Positions 1 to 8,738 of a stretch of 63,092 nucleotides of DNA are shown here, in pieces. Every line of letters starts with the position of its first letter. Positions within the stretch are counted from its first letter, which is position 1. The position numbers and the translations under genes are program-made. The stretch spans positions 1 through 63,092 of the forward strand of contig JAJZCB010000010.1 of the NCBI GenBank assembly GCA_021846285.1, written 5' to 3'. Under the pieces are notes generated by a model. The model saw only the letters and a list, made by a program, of their open reading frames with translations. It had not been told where the DNA came from and did not search any database. Source of the DNA: Bacillota bacterium. Lineage in GTDB: Bacteria > Bacillota > Bacilli > Alicyclobacillales > SLC66.

Positions 1-195
1 AGCCTCCTTAGTCTCAAAAAACCTGTATACGTAAGGTTGCGAAATACTGACTCTTTCAGCTACCTGGGCTGTTGTCGCGCGATAGTAGCCGCTTTCCGCA
101 AAGACTGCCACTGCGGCCTCCAGAATCTCTTCCCTGCGGTTCGTCGAAGTGTGCTGTGCTCGCGCATGCAGGGTCTTGTGATCCGATTCGTCCAT
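1..195 (-). CDS. TetR-family transcriptional regulator, N-terminal part (cut by window edge)
   Basis: The minus strand from ATG at 195 reads 65 codons to the window edge. It encodes a classic TetR N-terminal helix-turn-helix: a helix with RREEILEAAVAVFAESGY, then the recognition segment TTAQVAERVSISQPYVYRFF. A G-rich Shine-Dalgarno site precedes the ATG. TetR proteins repress promoters and release on ligand binding; the ligand domain lies outside the window, so the target is unknown. In most Bacilli ileS follows divIVA at this place, so this gene marks a break in synteny. Confidence 0.85.
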   Translation of the reverse strand, partial: MDESDHKTLHARAQHTSTNRREEILEAAVAVFAESGYYRATTAQVAERVSISQPYVYRFFETKEA

Positions 196-243
196 CGTGT
201 CCGCCCCCACAACTCTCAGGTCATTTCGTTTTCAATATTATTG

Positions 244-253
244 ATTGATCAAT
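244..253. promoter_or_regulatory. Candidate TetR operator palindrome
   Basis: The perfect 10-bp palindrome ATTGATCAAT lies about 50 bp upstream of the tetR start inside an AT-rich stretch (positions 221-275). TetR regulators usually bind such dyads in their own promoter. The link is inference from position only. Confidence 0.35.
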
Positions 254-392
254 TACATAATACGAGACATCGAAATCGAGTGCAACCGTCTGCCTTGCGT
301 TAGTCAAACATGGGGCTCAATCATGAGACACGAGACGAAACCGACTCAGCAGGGTGAACAGCCTTTCCCTGCGTCTCAGTATACCTGTGGAC

Positions 393-445
393 TCAGGCGG
401 TCAGGGAACCCGGAAGGAGAACGAACTGGTTCCCTGACCGCCTGA
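393..445. repeat. 18-bp perfect inverted repeat between divIVA and tetR
   Basis: Arms at 393-410 and 428-445 are perfectly complementary over 18 bp with a 17-nt loop. It lies about 110 bp beyond the divIVA stop. Neither flank has a T-run, so it is not a canonical rho-independent terminator, although it could still end or protect the divIVA transcript. The rest of 196-552 shows no convincing gene. Confidence 0.75.
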
Positions 446-552
446 TCCCACCAGATGCCGGTCGCCCAGGAAGAAAGACTGACGATGCGCCGCGCAAGTG
501 TCGCGCTGAACACATGGTACAGTACGAAATTTACTATGTGAGTTGACGCAAC

Positions 553-1026
553 CTATTCCGACCGGGCATCCGTCAGTTCATCCCACTCCGTGGATTTGAG
601 CAATTCCATTTGCGCCTGCATGAGCGACTGGAATCGCGCTCTGAATATGGCGGCCTGTTTCTTAACCTCATCGAGTTCCATGGCTGTCTTGCGCGCCTTG
701 TTCAAAGCGTCCTGAACGATCCGATCCGCGTTCTTCTCGGCTTCGCGAACCACCAGCTGCGCCTCTTTTCGGGCGTTTTGCTTCAGTTCCTCCGAGGTTT
801 CCTGCGCCAGCATGATGGATTTGCCGAGCGAGTCCTCCATCATCCTGAAGTTTTTTACCTGCTCTTCCATCTGGGAGTACTTTTCCTCAAGTTCCTTATG
901 CTGCCGGATCAACACTTCATAATCCTTGATGACCCTGTCGAGAAAATCGTTGACCTCGTCTTCGTTATACCCACGCAGGGATCGTTTAAACTCTTTGTTA
1001 TGAATATCAAGAGGGGTCAAAGGCAC
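553..1026 (-). CDS. divIVA: Cell-division initiation protein DivIVA
   Basis: 157 aa. DivIVA senses negative membrane curvature at poles and septa and recruits division and sporulation partners. The N-terminus PLTPLDIHNKEF followed by the RGYNEDEVNDFLD motif is the conserved lipid-binding domain. The rest is a long charged coiled coil (about residues 35-140). The GTG at 1026 is chosen because AGGAGGT lies 9 nt upstream; a longer reading frame to 1080 has no such site. It is the last gene of the dcw/ylm block, downstream of ylmH. Confidence 0.95.
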   Translation of the reverse strand: MPLTPLDIHNKEFKRSLRGYNEDEVNDFLDRVIKDYEVLIRQHKELEEKYSQMEEQVKNFRMMEDSLGKSIMLAQETSEELKQNARKEAQLVVREAEKNADRIVQDALNKARKTAMELDEVKKQAAIFRARFQSLMQAQMELLKSTEWDELTDARSE

Positions 1027-1120
1027 GATGAGTCTACCTCCTACTATAAATCTGGAAACGGTTGGTTTAGCATTGGTCACATATTCGACATGTCACGACC
1101 AAATTCCTCTATTTTCATCA

Positions 1121-1906
1121 TCAAGTATAGCGGCCGATGCGAACAAATGTGCGTCCACTGCGCGACTGCCCTTGCGCAAGAAGGACGCGCGCACGTCCAT
1201 GGCCTCTTAGCGATACGATATCGCCAGACTGAATTTCTTCCGATGGATCGGTACAGACGGAGAAGTTCAACTGTACGTCTCCTGACCTGATGGGTTCCAG
1301 CGCCTTTGTCCTTGACAGTCCGAACGCATGCCCCACAAGCGCATCCAGTCGCAGGCTCTGCAGCGTTACCACCCGTTCGGTCAAAACTGGCGGCGCAATC
1401 CCTGCGATCGCACCGATTTCCACTGGACTTACCCGAATCGCCGCGCGGCCCGCCCGTACCCAATTGCCCAGAATGACAGGGGCAATGGCCGTTTTACAAA
1501 ACACATAGGCACCGCCCTGTACGCCAAATGCAATGTCGCCAATGCGATCCCGTTTGATGCCCAGGCCCAGCAGCGAACCGAGATAGTCCCCATGGGTTGG
1601 CGGGGGCTCTCCTGTTCCGGGTATGACCCGCAGACAACTGATCGCAAAGTCGCTTTCCTGCGGGCTGGGTCCACCCATCTCGTAAAAACAGCCGCAAGCG
1701 CGTTCCGCGTCTCCATGTCCACCGTATGTACGCCACGAAACCCCTTCTGCAGCGGCGACCACCACGCCGATCGCAGCCTCGCGCGGGGTTAGAAAATCAG
1801 TTACAGTCAGTCGTTCCGAGGCGCGAGCTCGCGTCGCCCATTCTTCGAAGCGTTTGGCGAGGATCTGTTCGGACGGACGAAAGTGAATCCTCGCTTCATC
1901 GCGCAT
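1121..1906 (-). CDS. ylmH: YlmH family S4-domain RNA-binding protein
   Basis: 261 aa. YlmH proteins carry a C-terminal S4 domain and have been linked to ribosome rescue or quality control. Here the S4 part is about residues 185-255 (LDALVGHAFGLSRTKALEPIRSGDVQLN...). The N-terminal region holds the family fold with FLTPREAAIG. It lies between ylmG and divIVA exactly as in Bacillus. The ATG at 1906 has an AGGGT element upstream. Confidence 0.9.
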   Translation of the reverse strand: MRDEARIHFRPSEQILAKRFEEWATRARASERLTVTDFLTPREAAIGVVVAAAEGVSWRTYGGHGDAERACGCFYEMGGPSPQESDFAISCLRVIPGTGEPPPTHGDYLGSLLGLGIKRDRIGDIAFGVQGGAYVFCKTAIAPVILGNWVRAGRAAIRVSPVEIGAIAGIAPPVLTERVVTLQSLRLDALVGHAFGLSRTKALEPIRSGDVQLNFSVCTDPSEEIQSGDIVSLRGHGRARVLLAQGQSRSGRTFVRIGRYT

Positions 1907-1942
1907 TTGTGATCTACCCTGCCTTTGCGCTCAGTTCCACTC

Positions 1943-2230
1943 TTACGATAGGCCAAACAATTGTAGAATATATTCCAGCACCCACAGCAATCCGTTTTCC
2001 GCAAAATAATACGCGATCACGGCGACGATGAGCGATAGGTCCAGGTAGCCGGCGCCAATTCTCACCGGTGGGATAAACCGACGAAACAGCGAGAGATACG
2101 GTTCCGTTACCCGAATGATGGCGCGTCCAATGCCCATCGACGCGACATCCGGGAACCATCCGATCAGCATGCGCGCGAGGATGCAATACCAGTATAGATT
2201 CATGACCCATAAAACGAATTGACCGATCAA
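1943..2230 (-). CDS. ylmG: YggT/YlmG family membrane protein
   Basis: 95 aa with two hydrophobic segments, about residues 5-27 and 63-90, separated by the conserved PYLSLFRRFIPP motif. YggT proteins are small integral membrane proteins found beside sepF; a role in division or envelope organisation is presumed, not proven. Translation probably starts at TTG 2230, since GAGGTGA lies 5 nt upstream and overlaps the end of sepF, which suggests translational coupling. Confidence 0.85.
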   Translation of the reverse strand: MIGQFVLWVMNLYWYCILARMLIGWFPDVASMGIGRAIIRVTEPYLSLFRRFIPPVRIGAGYLDLSLIVAVIAYYFAENGLLWVLEYILQLFGLS

Positions 2231-2234
2231 ATTG

Positions 2235-2660
2235 TCACCTCAAGTGCGCTCTGCCTTCACCTGCTAAATATTCACTCATCGTGCCTTGAATATCCACGTT
2301 CTCAGGCGCACAGAGAAAGATGTGATGGCCCAGTTTCTGCATACTTCCGCCAAGAGCGTACACGCAGCCGCTCATAAAATCGACGACCCGCAATGCCTGA
2401 TCGTAGGGAGCGCGGTGCAAATTGACAATGACAGACCGATGCGCTTTCAGGTGATCGGCGATCATCTGAGCATCGTCGTAGGAACCCGGCTCCGCGAGAA
2501 TCACTCGCACCTGCTTTTGCGTGTGCAAATTGACCACCGTACCGCGACGTCCGGGCGCCACGGGTTCCGTTTCCGGTTCATAGGCGGTGTCGTCAACCAG
2601 TGTCTCTTCCTCCCCTTCGTCATCGCCAAGCCCCAGGAAGTGCATGACGCGGTCGAGCAT
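2235..2660 (-). CDS. sepF: Cell division protein SepF
   Basis: 141 aa. SepF anchors FtsZ to the membrane and arranges filaments into rings. The N-terminus MLDRVMHFLGLGDDE can form the membrane-binding amphipathic helix. An acidic linker (about 15-45) precedes the SepF fold (VVNLHTQKQVRVILAEP... to the C-terminus). ATG 2660 is preferred because the helix then lies at the extreme N-terminus and a GAGGGG site is present; ATG 2681 is the alternative. Confidence 0.93.
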   Translation of the reverse strand: MLDRVMHFLGLGDDEGEEETLVDDTAYEPETEPVAPGRRGTVVNLHTQKQVRVILAEPGSYDDAQMIADHLKAHRSVIVNLHRAPYDQALRVVDFMSGCVYALGGSMQKLGHHIFLCAPENVDIQGTMSEYLAGEGRAHLR

Positions 2661-2746
2661 GAAATCACATCCCCTCTTCATGAATCTATCAACCTCTAAG
2701 ATACACTATTAGCGCGTGTCCGAAAAGGGGCGAGATCCGGAGCTTT

Positions 2747-3454
2747 TTACGATGTTCCTGACGCGACGAGCAAGCGGCCCACGCGTACCATGGTTGCCCC
2801 TTCTTCAACCGCCACGTCAAAGTCATTGGACATCCCCATTGACAATTCCGGAAGAGAAACTCCGCTCGCTGTCTGCAGGCGATCCCGCAACATCCGCAAC
2901 TCGGCAAAATCCCGCCGTGCGCCCTCCGGGTCGTCAACCTGACGGCCAATGGCCATGAGACCCCTGACAGCGACACCGGACAATGCCGTACAGTGCAGGA
3001 GCAAGTCGAGGGCTTGCGCGGGCGCAATCCCCGATTTTTGCTGTTCGCCGGAAATGTTCACTTGCAGGAGCACCGACACGGTTTTCCCAAGCTGGTTCGC
3101 GACCCGCCCAATCTCATCGGCCAACTGCGGCCGATCCACACTGTGGATCCACGCAAAATGGCGCGCCACTGCCGACACCTTGTTGCGCTGCAAAGGCCCG
3201 ATGAAGTGCCACGTGCCTGCCGACAACGCCTCCACCTTGGAACTGGCAGACTGCCACCGGTTTTCTCCGAAGTCTTTCAGCCCCTCTGACTGCAGCGCCA
3301 GAACTCGCTGAACATCCACATACTTCGTTACCGCAATCAGGCGCACTGTTTCCTTGGCGCGACCTGTTTTCTCCTGCGCCTGTCTGATCCGTTGCGAAAT
3401 GGCACGCAGACGTTCACGAACCTGCAGTTTATATTCCGTATCACTCCACTGCAC
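2747..3454 (-). CDS. ylmE: Pyridoxal-phosphate homeostasis protein (YggS/YlmE)
   Basis: 235 aa. This family binds PLP without a known catalytic activity and balances vitamin B6 and amino-acid pools. The motif LIAVTKYVDVQ contains the PLP-binding lysine. HFIGPLQRNK and the C-terminal LSMGMSNDFDVAVEEGATMVRVG are diagnostic. It follows pgeF by 10 nt. GTG 3454 is the likely start, with a rather distant GAGGGAG site. Confidence 0.93.
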   Translation of the reverse strand: MQWSDTEYKLQVRERLRAISQRIRQAQEKTGRAKETVRLIAVTKYVDVQRVLALQSEGLKDFGENRWQSASSKVEALSAGTWHFIGPLQRNKVSAVARHFAWIHSVDRPQLADEIGRVANQLGKTVSVLLQVNISGEQQKSGIAPAQALDLLLHCTALSGVAVRGLMAIGRQVDDPEGARRDFAELRMLRDRLQTASGVSLPELSMGMSNDFDVAVEEGATMVRVGRLLVASGTS

Positions 3455-3464
3455 GTGGTCAGAA

Positions 3465-4268
3465 TCACTCCCTCAGACAGATAAATCCGCCCTGGCGACC
3501 AGTCACGCCATGATCGCGCCGATGCGAAAAGTAGCCGTCCATGCAACTGGTGCAGACACTCGTATCCAGGATGTGAGCCGAATGGACGCCCAGTGACAGC
3601 AACTCATGGATACAAAGCGTTGGCAAATCAAGCATGACGGCGCCAATGGAACGAGCAGACCGGGGCAGGTCAGGCGCATCTGCATCATGGCTGAAGCGCC
3701 GATACGCAGTTGTCACGGCCCTGATCACTGGCAGATCCACTTCATAGCAGCAGCCGCGAATCGCAGGTCCGATCACCGCCCTGATGTTCATCGGCTCGGC
3801 CCCGAGATCCTCCATGGCGTGGATCGTCGCAGAAACCACACCCTCGGCCGCTCCTCGCCATCCCGCGTGAGCGACGGCGGCCACAGCGCCGCGGGAGTCG
3901 GCCAGCAAGAGCGGAACGCAGTCGGCCGTAAGCACAGCCAGCGCCATGTTTCGTTCCCGTGTGACCATGGCGTCCACACCCGGCAACGCGTCAGCGTGAT
4001 CGAAAGCACCGCGCCCCTCCAGGCGTCGATCTACGACCGCAACCGCCTTTCCATGCACCTGCTGCGCATAGGTGACGCGCGCAGGAGGTATGGACAGGAG
4101 CTTCGCCACAAGCGCGCGATTGTGCAGTACATCCGTTGGCTGATCAGGCACGTGCAGGCCGACATTGAGCGATTCAAAGGAGCCCCTGCTCACGCCGCCG
4201 CGACGACCGGAAAAGCCGCCGTCGACATTGACACCCAACCATTTGCCCACGTTAAGCCACTGCGCCAA
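3465..4268 (-). CDS. pgeF: Peptidoglycan editing factor / polyphenol oxidase family protein (YlmD, PgeF)
   Basis: 267 aa. The family (DUF152, YfiH-like) includes purine nucleoside phosphorylases and the factor that removes mis-incorporated L-serine from lipid II precursors. Metal-ligand motifs are visible: TADCVPLL, HAGWRG and GCCYEV, then SCTSCMDGYFSHRRD-type residues near the C-terminus. TTG 4268 is the likely start because GGAGGTG lies 6 nt upstream. It sits next to yggS in the ylm block. Confidence 0.9.
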   Translation of the reverse strand: MAQWLNVGKWLGVNVDGGFSGRRGGVSRGSFESLNVGLHVPDQPTDVLHNRALVAKLLSIPPARVTYAQQVHGKAVAVVDRRLEGRGAFDHADALPGVDAMVTRERNMALAVLTADCVPLLLADSRGAVAAVAHAGWRGAAEGVVSATIHAMEDLGAEPMNIRAVIGPAIRGCCYEVDLPVIRAVTTAYRRFSHDADAPDLPRSARSIGAVMLDLPTLCIHELLSLGVHSAHILDTSVCTSCMDGYFSHRRDHGVTGRQGGFICLRE

Positions 4269-4340
4269 ACATCACACCTCCATACCGTGACACCTACATC
4301 CTACCACAAAAACGCCGTCAAAAAAGGACCGGTCTCCCGG

Positions 4341-4640
4341 TCAGTACCCGCTGGACTGTCCACTTGCGCGGCTCCCGGCGAGATAGGTCGACTCGGATGT
4401 TCCGCCGCCGTGGCGCAGATCCACAAGCACGACATCCGATCCAATTTTTACGATCTGCGTCCAGGGGATTACAACCTCCTCCCCACCTGCCAACAACCCA
4501 AAGAATCTGCCCTCCGCCGGGATGATCATCGCCCGCAAGACACCACTCTCCAGGTCGATGTCAAGATCCCCGATCGCGCCCAGTTTCCTTCCATCCACGA
4601 TGTTGATCACATCTTTGGCCTGCAGTTCTGAAGCCCTCAT
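4341..4640 (-). CDS. ylmC: YlmC/YmxH family PRC-barrel sporulation protein
   Basis: 99 aa from ATG 4640. The short PRC-barrel domain (MRASELQAKDVINIVDGRKLGAIGDLDID...) is typical of YlmC/YmxH, small proteins of unknown biochemical role encoded beside sigG in spore formers. A glycine- and serine-rich tail follows the barrel. The position just downstream of sigG matches B. subtilis. Confidence 0.85.
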   Translation of the reverse strand: MRASELQAKDVINIVDGRKLGAIGDLDIDLESGVLRAMIIPAEGRFFGLLAGGEEVVIPWTQIVKIGSDVVLVDLRHGGGTSESTYLAGSRASGQSSGY

Positions 4641-4764
4641 TCGCCATCGCCCCGTTTTCGGCGGCAACCGAATTGGCTGCACTCACTCTAGCCTATGACA
4701 GCGCACGGCAAGTCTTGACGTATCAATCTGATTGCCGCAATCACGCGGCTCCGCGGCATAGAGG

Positions 4765-5541
4765 CTATTTGATGTATTTTTGCATGTGCACAATGGCGGC
4801 CTTCTCCAGGCGCGACACCTGCGCTTGGGAGATCCCTATCTCATCGGCCACCTCCATCTGTGTCTTCCCTTCAAAAAACCGCATCGACAAAATTCGTTTC
4901 TCACGATCGGACAGCCTTCTCATGGCCTCCTTGATCGCGATGCCTTCGATCCAGGAGCTGTCCTGATTTTGCTCATCACTGATCTGGTCCATCACAAAGA
5001 TCGGATCTCCCCCATCATGATAAATGGGTTCAAACAGAGATACGGGATCCTGAATAGCGTCAAGAGCAAACACGACTTCCTCTTTGGCGACTTCCATGAC
5101 CTGCGAAATTTCTGCGATTGTCGGCTCGCGCAAATTTTGGTTTGTCAAACTATCGCGTATTTGCAGTGCTCTATAGGCGATGTCACGCAGTGATCGACTG
5201 ACGCGGATCGGATTATTGTCGCGTAAGTATCGCCTGATCTCGCCGATGATCATGGGAACAGCATAAGTCGAAAATTTCACGTTTTGGCTAAGATCAAAAT
5301 TGTCAATGGCCTTCATGAGTCCAATGCAGCCTACCTGAAACAGGTCGTCGACGTATTCTCCCCGGTTGTTGAAACGCTGTATGACAGACAGGACCAGGCG
5401 AAGGTTGCCGTTTACAAGTTTCTCCCGCGCCGCCGTTTCACCGGATTGCAGGCGCGTAAACAGATCTCTCATCTCGGCATTGGTCAAAACGGGAAGCTGT
5501 GACGTATTGACACCGCAGATCTCGACTTTATTGCGCTTCAA
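4765..5541 (-). CDS. sigG: RNA polymerase sporulation sigma factor SigG (late forespore)
   Basis: 258 aa. SigG directs late forespore transcription. The opening KRNKVEICGVNTSQLPVLT is the highly conserved SigG N-terminus. Region 2 (VDDLFQVGCIGLMKAIDNFD) and region 4 (MEVADEIGISQAQVSRLEK) are intact. TTG 5541 has GGAGGGA 7 nt upstream. It follows sigE by 72 bp, the standard arrangement in spore formers. Confidence 0.97.
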   Translation of the reverse strand: MKRNKVEICGVNTSQLPVLTNAEMRDLFTRLQSGETAAREKLVNGNLRLVLSVIQRFNNRGEYVDDLFQVGCIGLMKAIDNFDLSQNVKFSTYAVPMIIGEIRRYLRDNNPIRVSRSLRDIAYRALQIRDSLTNQNLREPTIAEISQVMEVAKEEVVFALDAIQDPVSLFEPIYHDGGDPIFVMDQISDEQNQDSSWIEGIAIKEAMRRLSDREKRILSMRFFEGKTQMEVADEIGISQAQVSRLEKAAIVHMQKYIK

Positions 5542-5583
5542 GGTCTTCCCTCCAAGGCACCATTCCGGTTCAATTCGTGTACC

Positions 5584-5611
5584 AGTATGTCCTCGAGAGG
5601 GAGAATTATGC
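5584..5611 (-). promoter_or_regulatory. Candidate sigma-F/sigma-G promoter of sigG
   Basis: In the sigE-sigG gap the minus strand has GCATA (5611-5607), a 14-nt spacer and GGACATACT (5592-5584). This resembles the forespore consensus GCATA...GGNNANANT. The spacer is slightly short. B. subtilis sigG is transcribed this way, so the site is plausible but unproven. Confidence 0.4.
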
Positions 5612-5613
5612 AG

Positions 5614-6342
5614 CTATATCATCTTGTTGAATTCTTTGCGCAACCGCTTGATAATGCGTTTTTCCAGCCGCGAAATGTAAGACTGCGAGATGCCCAGCAG
5701 GTCCGCGACATCCTTTTGCGTCATCTCCTTTTCACCCGCCAAACCGAAGCGCAGTTCCATGATTCTGCGCTCCCGATCTGTCAGCTTGTCGAGAGCTCCA
5801 TAGAGTAAAGTCCGGTCAACTTCCTCCTCTATGTCTCGGTAGATAGTGTCGCCTTCCGTTCCCAAAACGTCTGACAACAATAATTCATTGCCATCCCAGT
5901 CTACGTTCAGCGGTTCATCAAACGAAACTTCAACCCTCACTTTGTTGTTTCTGCGCAGAAACATCAAGATCTCATTCTCGATACAACGGGACGCGTAGGT
6001 GGCGAGTTTGATTTTCTTTTCCGTATCAAACGTATTGACAGCCTTGATCAGGCCAATGGTTCCGATAGAGACCAAATCTTCGATATTGATCCCTGTGTTT
6101 TCGAATTTGCGAGCGATGTAGACCACCAGACGCAAGTTTCGTTCGATCAGCAACGACCGGACAGCCTCATCACCGCTTGGCAGGCGTTCCAGCAGGAATT
6201 CTTCTTCTTCGCGCGTCAGTGGAGGCGGCAAAGCTTCGCTGCCTCCAACATAATAGATCGGATCCGGGCCGGCGCCCAGTTTAAGCAGAATGCGAAGAAC
6301 GAGTAGCCTCACCTGGAGACGTATGCGAACCGGTAGAAACAC
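5614..6342 (-). CDS. sigE: RNA polymerase sporulation sigma factor SigE (early mother cell), made as pro-SigE
   Basis: 242 aa. SigE is synthesised inactive and cleaved near residue 27-30 by SpoIIGA. The hydrophobic, basic pro-sequence (residues 1-30) is visible before [15 protein letters not shown]. Region 2 ([20 protein letters not shown]) and region 4 ([20 protein letters not shown]) are complete. GTG 6342 follows an AGGGAG site. The gene starts 62 nt inside spoIIGA, so protease and substrate are translationally linked. Confidence 0.97.
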   Translation of the reverse strand: MFLPVRIRLQVRLLVLRILLKLGAGPDPIYYVGGSEALPPPLTREEEEFLLERLPSGDEAVRSLLIERNLRLVVYIARKFENTGINIEDLVSIGTIGLIKAVNTFDTEKKIKLATYASRCIENEILMFLRRNNKVRVEVSFDEPLNVDWDGNELLLSDVLGTEGDTIYRDIEEEVDRTLLYGALDKLTDRERRIMELRFGLAGEKEMTQKDVADLLGISQSYISRLEKRIIKRLRKEFNKMI

Positions 6343-7303
6343 TGCTCTCTCTCCCTTCTACGAGTAAAGCCGTGACGCTGGCGGGCAGAATGCAGTCGTA
6401 CTGATCTCCCTTGGAGAGCTGGTGCAGTTGCAAGGCGACCAAAATGGGTTTCAGAGACACTGCGCCACTGTCGAGAAGCGCCACAGCGTCGTCAGGGCGA
6501 AATGCCATTAAATACCCCCCGTGTCCACCCACGCCTCGATAAGGAACAATGCAGATGCGCTTGGCAAAGTGATCCAGGTTGGCGGTGTGACCATACAGCA
6601 CCTGCAACGGGTCTTTCCCGGCGTCAATAGCAGATACAAACTCGGCCGGCAGCAACTCCCCAACCCTTTCGGCATGCACCACCGCCACAGGCGTTCGGGT
6701 CACCGGATCGGCGAGGGCGTTACCCGTATCAAGCAACGCCCTCACTTCGACGCTTCGTTCCTCTACGGAAAGGCGCGTGACGACGATTTCTCCACTGTAA
6801 CGCCTGTGCTGCACCACATGCCCCCACAGAGCACGCACTGCGATCAGCGCCGTCGGGAGTCCGATGACCAGTCCGAGAGAAGACATGCTAGTCCACCAGG
6901 CAATTTGTCCGCGAATCAACATCAGACCTGCAAACGCGGACGTTTGCGGCGCAAACAGGCTATGCAAGCCATACACAGCGCCGGCTGCGGCAAATGTGAC
7001 GGCATAAAACGCGGCCGCCAGCTTAGCCATGCCAAGTAACCGTGAGTAGCTGTACCGCGACACCAGACGAACGGAAAACGCGATATTCACCATGACCAGC
7101 GAACACAGCCATTTCCATAGAAACGTCCGCAACCACCCAGTGCCGGGAAATAGTGTAACCACCGCATAGAGCGACCCCACACCCGCCGCAGCGATGGCGC
7201 GCCGTATCGTGATGCGTCGGCGCATCAAAGAGGCTGTGATCAACAGCAGACACGCATCGACACAAAGATTGATAGCAAACGCGATATCCACGTAGACGAC
7301 CAC
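6281..7303 (-). CDS. spoIIGA: Sporulation sigma-E factor-processing peptidase SpoIIGA
   Basis: 340 aa. SpoIIGA is a membrane aspartic protease that activates pro-SigE in the mother cell. The N-terminal half has about five membrane segments (from [18 protein letters not shown]). The soluble half carries the aspartyl-protease motif LLDTGN. GTG 7303 is chosen because AGGGGG lies 7 nt upstream and the protein then begins just before the first membrane helix. The end overlaps sigE by 62 nt. Confidence 0.93.
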   Translation of the reverse strand: MVVYVDIAFAINLCVDACLLLITASLMRRRITIRRAIAAAGVGSLYAVVTLFPGTGWLRTFLWKWLCSLVMVNIAFSVRLVSRYSYSRLLGMAKLAAAFYAVTFAAAGAVYGLHSLFAPQTSAFAGLMLIRGQIAWWTSMSSLGLVIGLPTALIAVRALWGHVVQHRRYSGEIVVTRLSVEERSVEVRALLDTGNALADPVTRTPVAVVHAERVGELLPAEFVSAIDAGKDPLQVLYGHTANLDHFAKRICIVPYRGVGGHGGYLMAFRPDDAVALLDSGAVSLKPILVALQLHQLSKGDQYDCILPASVTALLVEGRESSVSTGSHTSPGEATRSSHSA

Positions 7304-7332
7304 ACGAGAACCCCCTGTGGGTGAGTGCCCAC

Positions 7333-7405
7333 AGTATAGTACATGTGTATTGCGAAGTTTGTCAGAACTTGCCCGTGGCGTAAGAAAAGAATCGACATTG
7401 TCGAC
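7333..7405 (-). promoter_or_regulatory. Candidate Spo0A-dependent spoIIG promoter
   Basis: The minus strand shows CTGACA (7365-7360) and TATACT (7338-7333) separated by 21 bp. Two sequences resembling the Spo0A box TGTCGAA lie upstream (TGTCGAT at 7397-7391 and TGTCGAC at 7399-7405, opposite orientation). B. subtilis spoIIG also has an unusually wide spacer with Spo0A boxes. The assignment is inference. Confidence 0.45.
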
Positions 7406-7474
7406 CGGGTTGCCAAGGTTTCTAGAGATGCAGTTGCTCCCCGCCAAAGCCCCTACACAACGGATATGCCCCTC

Positions 7475-7525
7475 TACCCATGAATCTGCCCGGAACCATG
7501 GTGGTTCCGGGCAGATTCATGGGTA
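7475..7525. repeat. 24-bp perfect palindrome between ftsZ and spoIIGA
   Basis: Arms at 7475-7498 and 7502-7525 are perfectly complementary with a 3-nt loop. No T-run follows on either strand. It separates vegetative ftsZ from the sporulation operon and could stop, slow or protect the ftsZ transcript. The remaining bases between 7304 and 7615 hold the candidate spoIIG promoter. Confidence 0.85.
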
Positions 7526-7615
7526 AACTCCCGTTCCTGACGTCAGTTGCCCGATGCAAAGTGAATTTTTATATGGCCAGTGATTGATTGGCGGCCTCAT
7601 GCGATGGCGACGGAT

Positions 7616-8692
7616 CTACGGACGGAGATTTTGCCTATTGCGTAAAAATGCCGGGATCTCCAGATTGTCACTGGCGCCCGCCGGACCAGGCTGTCCTTCT
7701 GGCTTGCGCAAAAACGGTTTCGGCGCCGCAGTGCCTGGGCGGTGCTCGAAACCGGTGGCAATCACCGTAACAATCAGTTCATCCTTAAGATCAGGTTTTA
7801 TCACGGCGCCAAAGATCAGGTTCACGTCCGCGTCGGCGGCCTCCGCCACGATATCGGCGGCTTCCGTCACCTCGAACAACGTGAGATTTTCCCCACCCGC
7901 GACCTGAATCAGGACACCCCGAGCGCCGTCGATGGATGTTTCCAACAACGGGCTGCGAATGGCCTTTTGCGCGGCCTCGGCAGCCCGTTTCTCACCACTG
8001 GCCACACCTATGCCCATGAGAGCAGAGCCGCGTTCGGTCATGATCGTTTTCACATCGGCGAAATCAACATTGATCAGTCCAGCCTCTGCAATCAGGTCGG
8101 AAATGCCGGACACACCCTGGCGCAGCACATTATCCGCTTCGCGAAACGCCTCCAGCATCGGTGTGTTCTTCTCGACGATTTCCAGCAGTCGGTCATTCGG
8201 AATGACGATGAGAGTGTCAACTTTCTCCTTTAACGCCGCTATGCCGTTCTCAGCCTGCGTTAAACGACGGCGACCCTCAAAAGTAAAGGGTTTCGTGACA
8301 ACTCCTACAGTCAGAGCGCCCAGTTCCTTCGCTATCTCCGCGATCACCGGCGCGGCTCCCGTTCCCGTGCCGCCGCCCATGCCCGCCGTAACAAAAACCA
8401 TATCCGCGCCCCGCAAGGCGTTCATGACCGCTTCCCTGCTCTCTTCAGCAGCTCTTTTCCCAATGTCCGGATTGGCGCCCGCGCCCAGACCGCGAGTCAG
8501 TTTTTCACCGATCTGAATGCGATCGGGCGCTTTTGAGAGATGTAGAGCCTGTGCATCGGTGTTGACCGTAATAAAATCTACGTTGCGAACGCCTGAATCG
8601 ATCATTCGGTTGACCGCATTGCACCCGCCTCCGCCCACGCCAATGACCTTGATATGCGCAAGCGAATCCAGTTCAAAATCGAACTCCAACAT
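7616..8692 (-). CDS. ftsZ: Cell division GTPase FtsZ
   Basis: 358 aa. FtsZ polymerises into the Z ring that organises the divisome. The tubulin signature [11 protein letters not shown], the N-terminal [16 protein letters not shown] and the synergy loop [11 protein letters not shown] are present. After a proline-rich linker the C-terminal peptide EIPAFLRNR, which binds FtsA, SepF and others, is intact. ATG 8692 has AGGAGG 7 nt upstream. It follows ftsA by 46 bp. Confidence 0.98.
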   Translation of the reverse strand: MLEFDFELDSLAHIKVIGVGGGGCNAVNRMIDSGVRNVDFITVNTDAQALHLSKAPDRIQIGEKLTRGLGAGANPDIGKRAAEESREAVMNALRGADMVFVTAGMGGGTGTGAAPVIAEIAKELGALTVGVVTKPFTFEGRRRLTQAENGIAALKEKVDTLIVIPNDRLLEIVEKNTPMLEAFREADNVLRQGVSGISDLIAEAGLINVDFADVKTIMTERGSALMGIGVASGEKRAAEAAQKAIRSPLLETSIDGARGVLIQVAGGENLTLFEVTEAADIVAEAADADVNLIFGAVIKPDLKDELIVTVIATGFEHRPGTAAPKPFLRKPEGQPGPAGASDNLEIPAFLRNRQNLRP

Positions 8693-8738
8693 CACACGTC
8701 CTCCTTGACGCCCTATATGACACGCACGAAATATACAA

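Noticed and set aside
393-445. Intrinsic terminator of divIVA
   Set aside because: Strong stem but no T-run on either strand, so it is listed as an inverted repeat only.
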